Shown here: one piece after another, positions 58,286-64,000 of the stretch
How positions within the stretch are numbered: the stretch's first letter is position 1
How the letters are laid out: each line of letters begins with the position of its first letter
NCBI GenBank assembly: GCA_963839745.1
Contig: CAWIWC010000005.1
Span: 434,001 to 498,000 of the forward strand
Direction of reading: 5' to 3'
Source: JAIBJN01 sp963839745
Lineage (GTDB): Bacteria; Actinomycetota; Thermoleophilia; Gaiellales; Gaiellaceae
DNA length: 64,000 bases
Translations under genes and position numbers: made by a program
The notes under the pieces: model-generated
The model's database searches: none
The model's input: the letters and a program-made list of their open reading frames with translations, nothing else
What the model was told of the DNA's origin: nothing

Positions 58286-59250
58286 GCCTCGTCCGCCCAG
58301 GCCACGCCCTCGATCCCTTCCTCGAGGGCGCCGATGACGGTGAGGCCTGTGTGTGGCGCGTCCTCCGCGCGCACGACGGCGCAGTAGCCGATCCCGAGGT
58401 TGAAGACGCCGCGCTGCTCGTCCTCGGAGACGCCCTGCTCGTCGAGCCAGGCGTAGACGGGCGGCCGCTCCCAGCTCGCCGGATCGACCCGCGCCCCGAG
58501 GTCGGGCGGGAGGACCCGCGAGAGGTTCCCGGCGATCCCGCCTCCGGTGACGTGCGCGAGAGCGCGCACAGGGCACGCGGCGCGCAGCGCCCGAACGTCC
58601 TCGAGATAGAGCCGCGTGGGCGCGAGAAGGAGATCGGCGTCGAAGGGCGCGTCTCCGACGAGGCGGCGGACGAGCGTGAACCCGTTCGCGTGAAGGCCGC
58701 TCGAGGGGAGGCCGAGCACCACGTCGCCCGCGCGGCAGGTCGTGCCGTCGACGACCTTGTCCCGCTGCACGATCCCGACCATCGTCCCGGCGAAGTCGAG
58801 CTCGCCCTCCCGGTAGATGCCGGGCAGCTCGGCCGTCTCTCCGCCGAGAATGGCGCAACCGGCTTCTCGGCAGACCGCCGCGGCGCCGGCGACGAGCTCG
58901 GCGACCTCGGCGAGGTCGAGCGACGCAGCGGCGACGTAGTCGAGGAAGAAGAGCGGCTCGGCGCCGGTCGTCAGAAGGTCGTTCGCGCAGTGCGCGGCCA
59001 GATCGCGCCCGGCGTCGGCGAGCCGGCCCGCGCGCTTCGAGAGGATGAGCTTCGTGCCGACGCCGTCCGTCGTCGCGGCCAGAAGCCGCTCGTCGTCGAG
59101 CGCGAAGAGGCCGGCGAACCCGCCGAGCCCGCCCGCCACGGCTTCCGTCCGGGTCGACTCGACCGCCGCCCGCAGCCGCTCGACCACCTCCTCGGCCTTC
59201 GCCAGCGAGACACCGGCCTCGCCGTACGAGGTTGTCTGAACCCGTTTCAC
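58282..59250 (-). CDS. purM: Phosphoribosylformylglycinamidine cyclo-ligase (AIR synthetase)
   Basis: A 322-residue PurM-fold ATPase of purine synthesis. SYGEAGVSLAKAEEVVERL, the TTDGVGTKLILSKRAGR and CANDLLTTGAEPLFFLDYVA motifs, and HVTGGGIAGNLSRVLP are all present. The GTG start and first four codons lie inside the terminal repeat of a palindromic element (59238-59401), so the original N-terminus may have been replaced; no ribosome site is evident within it. Heads purM-purN-purH. Confidence 0.93.
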   Translation of the reverse strand: MKRVQTTSYGEAGVSLAKAEEVVERLRAAVESTRTEAVAGGLGGFAGLFALDDERLLAATTDGVGTKLILSKRAGRLADAGRDLAAHCANDLLTTGAEPLFFLDYVAAASLDLAEVAELVAGAAAVCREAGCAILGGETAELPGIYREGELDFAGTMVGIVQRDKVVDGTTCRAGDVVLGLPSSGLHANGFTLVRRLVGDAPFDADLLLAPTRLYLEDVRALRAACPVRALAHVTGGGIAGNLSRVLPPDLGARVDPASWERPPVYAWLDEQGVSEDEQRGVFNLGIGYCAVVRAEDAPHTGLTVIGALEEGIEGVAWADEA

Positions 59251-59401
59251 AACGAAGCCCTGTCCCTCCGGGCCGCGCTGTGCGGCGCGATGCGGCGTCC
59301 TCGGTTGCGCCCGTAGCCTCCGGCTACGAACGCGCCCTGCGTCCTTGCCTCGCACTCGCCCATCGCACCCCGGCGGGGAGGCGTCATTGCGAAACGGGTT
59401 C
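59238..59401. repeat. 164-bp palindromic (MITE-like) element at the purM start
   Basis: The whole stretch is one imperfect palindrome centred on 59320. Ends: GAACCCGTTTC (59238-59248) and GAAACGGGTTC (59391-59401), with similarity continuing to about 22 bases (20 of 22 pairs matching). Centre: CGTAGCC, TCC loop, GGCTACG (59312-59328). It fills the gap between the VOC stop and purM exactly and overlaps the purM start codon. No ORF is inside. Looks like a non-autonomous dispersed element or a large structured RNA; target duplications were not found. Confidence 0.6.
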
Positions 59402-60013
59402 TCACAGCAGGACCTCGGCGACGAGCTCAGGCCGGCCCTCGGGCCCGCCGGGCTCGAAGCGCACGAGCGTGTCGCCGACGAGCACGTCGGTGTCCAGCCG
59501 GTCGACGCCGAGGATCTCCGAGAGCGCGACGGCCTTCTCTTCGGGGTCCTGCGCCCGCAGGTGGAGCTCGCCGAGCCGTAGCTCATCCACGTTGCCGAGC
59601 AGGTCCTCGATCCACTCCCGCGGCGGGTGGATCTCGAGCCGGTAGCCGGCCTCCGTGGCGATGAAGGTCCGCTTGCCCGGGTGGTCCTGGATCTTGAGGC
59701 CGAGGTCGGCCGCGCGCTCCAGCGCCTCCGTGAAGCCGTCGTCGTCGAAGGCGATGCCGATGTGGTCGACCCGCGGGTGCTCCCAGTGCCCCGGCTGGAG
59801 GACGACGTTGACCGCCCCGCGGGCAAGCTCGACGAGCCGGAGGCGGAAGCCCATCGAGTCGAGCTCCTCCCACGACGTGCCGGCCTCGAACCACTCGGAG
59901 GCCTCGCCCTTCCAGCCGTAGCGGCCGAGGAGGCCGAAGCCGAGCTTGCCGAGGTAGCGGGCCTCGAGGAGCCGTACCTTGCTCGACACGAGGTGGTAGT
60001 GGAAGAGCTGCAC
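59402..60013 (-). CDS. VOC-family protein (two glyoxalase-like halves)
   Basis: About 203 residues. N-terminal FHYHLVSSKVRLLEARYLGKLGFGL and HPRVDHIGIAFDDDGFTEALERA, with GYRLEIHPP later; a shorter C-terminal VOC half (LGELHLRAQDPEEKAVALSEIL, VLVGDTLVRFEPGG). No specific reaction is recognised. The start is taken at the GTG giving VQLFHYH; TACGAT on the minus strand about 11 bases upstream is a likely -10. The stop abuts the palindromic element. Confidence 0.75.
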   Translation of the reverse strand: MQLFHYHLVSSKVRLLEARYLGKLGFGLLGRYGWKGEASEWFEAGTSWEELDSMGFRLRLVELARGAVNVVLQPGHWEHPRVDHIGIAFDDDGFTEALERAADLGLKIQDHPGKRTFIATEAGYRLEIHPPREWIEDLLGNVDELRLGELHLRAQDPEEKAVALSEILGVDRLDTDVLVGDTLVRFEPGGPEGRPELVAEVLL

Positions 60014-60064
60014 GGACCCGAGCCATCGTAACCGGCGGGCCTTACGGGAACCCCCGCGAGCATC

Positions 60065-60098
60065 TACGATGCAGCCGACCGCCCGAGGAAGGAGACGC
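60065..60098 (+). promoter_or_regulatory. Promoter and ribosome site of the small membrane protein gene
   Basis: TACGAT (60065-60070) is a good -10, and AGGAAGGAG (60086-60094) precedes the ATG at 60099 by four to five bases. Unlike the leaderless genes this one keeps a short leader with a strong Shine-Dalgarno sequence. Confidence 0.4.
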
Positions 60099-60353
60099 AT
60101 GTCGAGCACGCCGCCGCCCCCTCCGCCCCCGCCGCAGAGCTACGAGCGGCCGTACTACGGGGTGCCCGCCGTTCCGGCTCCGCCCGGAGAGCTGATCGTC
60201 TTCCTCGTCGCCTGGGTGGTCGCGCTGATCGTCACGCTCGCCTCTGACGAGGTGGGCTGGAACCAATTCCTCCTGGCGACGGTCTTCCTCTCGGCCGCCT
60301 ACATCATCGCGCGCGGCATCGCCAAGGCCGGCAAGGTCTACGAAGGCCGCTAG
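60099..60353 (+). CDS. Small membrane protein with proline-rich N-terminus
   Basis: An 84-residue protein of unknown function. Residues 1-35 are disordered and rich in Pro and Tyr (eight consecutive Pro, YERPYYGVPAVPAPPG); two hydrophobic helices follow (LIVFLVAWVVALIVTLA and FLLATVFLSAAYIIARG). It has its own promoter and ribosome site and stands alone between VOC and PucR genes. No family recognised. Confidence 0.7.
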   Translation: MSSTPPPPPPPPQSYERPYYGVPAVPAPPGELIVFLVAWVVALIVTLASDEVGWNQFLLATVFLSAAYIIARGIAKAGKVYEGR

Positions 60354-60361
60354 CCCGGCCG

Positions 60362-60459
60362 CGTTTCTGGCCGAGAAGTAGAAACGGCGGCGGGATCCCC
60401 GTTGCCTCGCGGTGCGTAGCGGCGTAGCGTTTGGCCCCAATGTCGAAACGGGTGACATG
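60362..60459 (+). promoter_or_regulatory. Inverted repeats upstream of the PucR gene
   Basis: CGTTTCT (60362-60368) and AGAAACG (60380-60386) form a perfect 7-bp repeat with 11 bases between. A second dyad, ATGTC and GACAT (60440-60458) with GAAACGGGT inside, covers the start codon. Both contain GAAACG half-sites. Candidates for PucR autoregulation and control of the aminotransferase/aldehyde dehydrogenase genes. Confidence 0.35.
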
Positions 60460-61914
60460 CTGACCGTTCGGGACCTCGCGACCATGCCCGGCCTCGAGCT
60501 GTCGGTCGCGGCGGGCGCCGACGGGCTCGCCAACGAGGTCAGCTGGCTGCACGTCTCCGAGCTGGCCGATCCGACCGAGTTCCTCGAGGGCGGCGAGTTC
60601 CTGCTTACGACCGGGCTTGGTGTGGGCGACGAGGCGACCACGCAGCGCGCCTACGTGCGCCGACTCGCCAAGCACGGCCTCTCCGGCCTCGGCTTCGGGA
60701 TCGGCTTCGGCTTCCCGGCTGTGCCGGCGCCCCTGGTGGAGGAGGCCGACAAGCTGTCCTTCCCGACAATCGCCGTCCCGTACGAGCTGCCGTTCGTCGC
60801 CATCACGAAGGCGGCGTTCTCGCACCTCGCCGGCGAGCAGCTCGAGCAACTCACGCGCGCGCTCGCGGTCCACGAGCGCCTCGCCGACGCGGTCATCCAG
60901 GGGCGCGGGCTCCAGGCGCTCCTCGCCGTCGTGTGCAACCACCTGGACTGCAGCCTGGCGCTCGTCGACGAGAGCGGGCGCGTTGTGAGCGAGCGGCACG
61001 GCCGGCGCCGCATCTCCTTCGAGGACGCGCTCGAGCTCCCCGTCATCGCGGGTGGCGAGGTGGCCACCCTGCGGGCGGCGCGCGAGGGCAGGCCGTTCGA
61101 GGAGTACGACAAGCTCGTCCTCCACCACGGCCAGACCGCGCTGGCCTTCGAGCTTTCCCGCCGGCGCGCCGTCAGTGCGGCCGAGCTGCGCCTCGCGGGC
61201 GACCTGCTCGAGGACCTCGAAGGCGAGCGGCTCGACGACCGCGAGACGGGCAGGCGCATGGCGGCCTTCGGCCTCGAGCCGGCCGAGAGCTACGCCGCCC
61301 TCCTCGCCGCGCCGCGGAACGGGCAGAGCGGCGAGCAGGTGCGCCGCGAGGTCGCCGAGGAGCTCGACCGGCGGCACGTGCGCTACCTCTCGACTGCGAG
61401 GCGAGACCGCGCGGTGTTCCTCGTCCAGGCGGCCAGCGAGGAGGAGATCCTCGGGCTCGCCGAGACGATCGTGAAGGCCGGGCCGCACGCGCGCGTGGGC
61501 GTGGGCAGGCCTGCGCTGGGCCGCGCGCTCGGTCGCAGCCTGCTCGAAGCGCGCGCGGCGCTCGACGCCGCCGGCGGCGAGGTCGCCTCCTACCGCGACC
61601 TCGGCTCGCTCGAGCTCCTGCTCAGCCTCCCCGACGCGGCGCTCGAGGCGTTCGTCGACCGCGTCCTGGGCCCGGTGGCGGACAGCGGGAGGCTGATGGA
61701 GTCCCTGGCGGCCCTGCTCGACTCGGGCTGCCGCTGGAGCGACGCCGCCGAGCAGCTCGGCGTCCACCGGCATACGCTGCGGTACCGCATGGAGAGACTG
61801 CGCGAGCAGACAGGGCGCCATCCGGACGATCCGGAGGAGCGCATGGAGCTCTGGCTCGCTGTCAAGGCCAGGCAGGCCCTCGCGGCCAGGAACGGAAGGA
61901 GCGCGACTGCATGA
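60457..61914 (+). CDS. PucR-family transcriptional regulator
   Basis: A 485-residue regulator. N-terminal PucR domain (MLTVRDLATMPGLELSVAAG, EFLEGGEFLLTTGLGVG), a middle GGDEF-like/CdaR region and C-terminal HTH_30 (WSDAAEQLGVHRHTLRYRMERL). The start at MLTVRDL is typical; an upstream in-frame start would add 15 non-conserved residues. Members control purine, gamma-aminobutyrate or proline catabolism. The overlapping aminotransferase gene (ATGA) makes it the local activator or repressor of that pathway. Confidence 0.9.
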   Translation: MLTVRDLATMPGLELSVAAGADGLANEVSWLHVSELADPTEFLEGGEFLLTTGLGVGDEATTQRAYVRRLAKHGLSGLGFGIGFGFPAVPAPLVEEADKLSFPTIAVPYELPFVAITKAAFSHLAGEQLEQLTRALAVHERLADAVIQGRGLQALLAVVCNHLDCSLALVDESGRVVSERHGRRRISFEDALELPVIAGGEVATLRAAREGRPFEEYDKLVLHHGQTALAFELSRRRAVSAAELRLAGDLLEDLEGERLDDRETGRRMAAFGLEPAESYAALLAAPRNGQSGEQVRREVAEELDRRHVRYLSTARRDRAVFLVQAASEEEILGLAETIVKAGPHARVGVGRPALGRALGRSLLEARAALDAAGGEVASYRDLGSLELLLSLPDAALEAFVDRVLGPVADSGRLMESLAALLDSGCRWSDAAEQLGVHRHTLRYRMERLREQTGRHPDDPEERMELWLAVKARQALAARNGRSATA

Positions 61915-63269
61915 CGACGATGAGCACGGATCACCTCTGGCGCCACTTCACACCTGCTGGTGCGAGCCGGCTCGTGATCGAGCGGGCGGAGGGCTGCTAC
62001 ATCTGGGACAACGAGGGGAACCGCTACCTCGACGCCCTCTCCGCCCTCTACTGCGTCAACATCGGCTACGGGCCCTGGCCCGAGATCGCCGAGGCGGCCA
62101 AGCGGCAGGTCGAGACCCTGCCGTTCTTCACGAACTGGGTCGGGTTCGCAACGCCCCCGTCCGTCGAGCTGGCCGAGAAGGTGACCGAGCTCGTCCCCAT
62201 CGACGTCGGGCGAATCTTCTTCGTGGGCGGCGGGTCCGAGGCGATCGAGTCCGCGCTCAAGATCGCGCGCCAGTACCACCGGCTGCGCGGCGAGCCGACT
62301 CGCTACAAATTCATCACGAGGCGCAGCGCCTACCACGGGACGACCTTCGGCGCGCTCTCGATCAACGGCAGCCCCGCGCTGCGCACGCAGTTCGAGCCGC
62401 TCCTGCCCGGCTGCCTGCGCGCGCCGATGCCGTACCGCTACCGGTGCCCGTACTGCTCGGACAAACCCGAGTGCACGCTGCGCTGCGCCGACGAGATCGA
62501 CGCCATCGTGGTCAACGAGGGGCCGCAGACGGTCGCTGCCGTGATTCTCGAGCCGGTGCAGAACTCGGCCGGGTCGATCACGCCGCCGCCCGGGTACTTC
62601 GAGCGCGTCCGCGAGATCTGCGACGAGCACGGGCTTCTGCTCGTGGCCGACGAGGTCATCTGCGGCTTCGGGCGGGTCGGCGACTGGTTCGGCTGCACCC
62701 GCTACGACATCAAGCCGGACATGATGGCCCTGGCCAAGGGCATCACGTCCGCGTACGCGCCGCTCGGCGCCGTGGTGGCGGCGCCGCAGGTCGTGGAGCC
62801 GTTCTTCTCCGAGCCGGCGACCTCGCTCATCCACGGGATCACGTTCGGCGGCCATCCGCTTTCGTGCGCGATCGGCCTGGCGAACCTGGAGGTCTTCGAG
62901 CGCGAGAACCTCGTCGAGCGCTCCGACCGGCTCGGCAAGGAGCTGCGCGCGCGCTGCGAGCAGCTGATGGCCGACCACCCGATGGTCGGGGACGTGCGCG
63001 GCGACGGCTACTTCTACTCGCTCGAGCTCGTGAAGGACAAGGAGACGAAGGAGACCTTCACGCCGGCCGAGCGCGACGAGCTGATCAAGAAGGTGATGAC
63101 GCCGCGCGCCCGCGAGCTCGGCGTCTACATGCGCTTCGACGACCGCGGCGAGACGTGCGCGCAGTTCGCGCCGCCTCTCGTGGCCGGTCCCGAGGAGTTC
63201 GACGAGATGGTCGGTGTCCTGCGCCAGGTTCTCGACGAGGCGTGGGACAGAGTCAACGTCAAGGTCTAG
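61911..63269 (+). CDS. Class III (omega-amino acid) aminotransferase
   Basis: A 452-residue PLP enzyme of the beta-alanine/taurine/putrescine:pyruvate aminotransferase group. FFVGGGSEAIESALKIARQYH, SAYHGTTFGALSINGSP, LLVADEVICGFGRVGDWFG and the PLP lysine MMALAKGITSAYAPLG are typical. Around residues 182-195 a CPYC-x5-C-x3-C cluster could bind metal. The adjacent aldehyde dehydrogenase would oxidise the semialdehyde formed, giving a polyamine, GABA or beta-alanine route. Confidence 0.9.
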   Translation: MTTMSTDHLWRHFTPAGASRLVIERAEGCYIWDNEGNRYLDALSALYCVNIGYGPWPEIAEAAKRQVETLPFFTNWVGFATPPSVELAEKVTELVPIDVGRIFFVGGGSEAIESALKIARQYHRLRGEPTRYKFITRRSAYHGTTFGALSINGSPALRTQFEPLLPGCLRAPMPYRYRCPYCSDKPECTLRCADEIDAIVVNEGPQTVAAVILEPVQNSAGSITPPPGYFERVREICDEHGLLLVADEVICGFGRVGDWFGCTRYDIKPDMMALAKGITSAYAPLGAVVAAPQVVEPFFSEPATSLIHGITFGGHPLSCAIGLANLEVFERENLVERSDRLGKELRARCEQLMADHPMVGDVRGDGYFYSLELVKDKETKETFTPAERDELIKKVMTPRARELGVYMRFDDRGETCAQFAPPLVAGPEEFDEMVGVLRQVLDEAWDRVNVKV

Positions 63270-63292
63270 GCAAGAAAGGAAGCTGAAGCTCG

Positions 63293-64000
63293 ATGGCGAT
63301 CACGGTCAGGACACTGCAGAACTTCGTCGGCGGCGAGTGGGTCGACGCGACGAGCGACGAGGCGCGCGAGATCGTCTCCCCGGTCACGGGGGAGAAGCTC
63401 GCGGACGCGCCGAACGCGAGCGAGGCGGACATCGTTGCCGCGGCGAAGGCGGCGCGCGAGGCGCAGCCGAAGTGGGCGGCGCTCTCGGCGTGGGACCGGG
63501 CCGAGGTCTGCCACTCGATCGCCGACTTGATCCTCGAGCGGAAGGAGGACTTCGCGCGCGAGCTCTCGCTCGAGCAGGGCAAGCCTTTCACCGCCGAGGC
63601 GATCCCCGACATCGACGAGACCGCCGAGAACTTCCGTCTCGCCGCCGAGGACGTCAAGCGCATGGAGACGGCGATCATCCCCTCGCAGGACGTCAACAAG
63701 CGGATCCTCACGTTCCGCAAGCCGAACGGCGTCTACGCGTCGATCACGCCGTGGAACTTCCCCACGCTGATCCCGGTCGAGCTGATCGCGCCGGGCATCG
63801 CGGCCGGGAACACGATGGTCTGCAAGCCGTCCGAGTGGACGCCCATCGCGATGGCGAACTTCATGCAGATCATGGCCGACGCCGGGCTGCCCGAGGGCGT
63901 CGTCAACGTCATCTACGGCGACGGCCGGGTCGGCGAACGGCTGATCCAGGACGAGAACATCGACTGCATCGGCTTCATCGGCTCGCATACGACCGCGGAG
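63293..64000 (+). CDS. NAD(P)-dependent aldehyde (succinate-semialdehyde-type) dehydrogenase, 3' truncated
   Basis: First 236 residues of an aldehyde dehydrogenase; the frame is open at the window end, before the catalytic Cys and Glu. FVGGEWVDATSDEAREIVSP opens the protein, SITPWNFPTLIPVELIAPGIAAGNTMVCKPSE is the coenzyme-binding core and GFIGSHTTAE is the last part seen. ATG follows AAGGAAGC and lies 23 bases after the aminotransferase. Probably oxidises the semialdehyde made by that enzyme. Confidence 0.92.
   Translation, partial: MAITVRTLQNFVGGEWVDATSDEAREIVSPVTGEKLADAPNASEADIVAAAKAAREAQPKWAALSAWDRAEVCHSIADLILERKEDFARELSLEQGKPFTAEAIPDIDETAENFRLAAEDVKRMETAIIPSQDVNKRILTFRKPNGVYASITPWNFPTLIPVELIAPGIAAGNTMVCKPSEWTPIAMANFMQIMADAGLPEGVVNVIYGDGRVGERLIQDENIDCIGFIGSHTTAE

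Noticed and set aside
59391..60452. GAAACGGGT at 60445 as a second copy of the purM element end
   Set aside because: Only nine bases match and similarity does not continue; expected by chance at this composition.
1..64000. CRISPR array, prophage, insertion sequence or rRNA operon
   Set aside because: No regularly spaced direct repeats, phage or transposase proteins, or rRNA-like stretches were seen on either strand.

Overview
The window is about 70% G+C and densely packed. Genes start with ATG, GTG, occasionally TTG and apparently CTG, and more than twenty neighbouring genes overlap by exactly four bases (ATGA, GTGA or CTGA). Gene content (TrpB2-type tryptophan synthase beta, a Mau-like redox locus, LLM flavin enzymes, leaderless-looking promoters) suggests a high-GC actinomycete, possibly class Thermoleophilia. 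That placement is inference; no rRNA, tRNA or marker phylogeny is available here.

Layout. 0-5 kb: end of a bPH2 membrane protein, then a leftward operon (aldo/keto reductase, ornithine cyclodeaminase family, threonine-dehydratase family, TrpB2). 5-13 kb: tryptophan 2,3-dioxygenase faces a leftward operon of bicupin, branched-chain-type ABC transporter livKHMGF and a kynureninase-like enzyme. 13-36 kb: a long rightward catabolic island. It holds a three-subunit molybdenum hydroxylase with CoxG, two LLM flavin oxidoreductases, M20 and M24 hydrolases, a fumarylacetoacetase-family enzyme, an isopropylmalate-synthase-like enzyme, RidA, a GntR regulator, a flavin reductase, an FAD oxidoreductase, a TIM-barrel isomerase, two ketopantoate-reductase-like enzymes and a second Liv-type transporter. 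It looks built to import and dismantle an organic, probably nitrogen-containing, compound. 36-39.5 kb: two MarR regulators divergent from a DrrAB-type efflux ABC module. 39.5-45.5 kb: GNAT and VOC proteins, a Mau-like set (MauE-thioredoxin fusion, methylamine-dehydrogenase light-chain-like protein, membrane protein with a propeller-like domain), a secreted subtilase and a MOSC protein. 45-48 kb: three-gene transhydrogenase pntAA-AB-B. 48-53.4 kb: DUF6457, SDR, glycogen-debranching-type enzyme, GT4 and a PD40 lipoprotein. 53.4-56 kb: reverse transsulfuration (CBS, CGL) separated by REP-like palindromes. 56-60 kb: purH, purN, purM and a VOC gene, with a 164-bp palindromic element at the purM start. 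60-64 kb: PucR regulator, class III aminotransferase and aldehyde dehydrogenase (cut by the window end).

Several otherwise intact genes are broken by single-base indels (kynureninase-like, livG1, molybdenum-enzyme FAD subunit, isomerase, livF2, livH2, livM2, drrA-like). The frequent GGC to GGGC pattern suggests residual assembly error more than biology, but raw reads would be needed to decide. The most unusual items are the compact Mau-like locus (40.6-43.4 kb), the catabolic island with its degenerate-site M24, M20 and RidA proteins, and the palindromic element at purM. No tRNA, rRNA, CRISPR array, insertion sequence or prophage gene was recognised, and no gap between genes exceeds about 230 bases.
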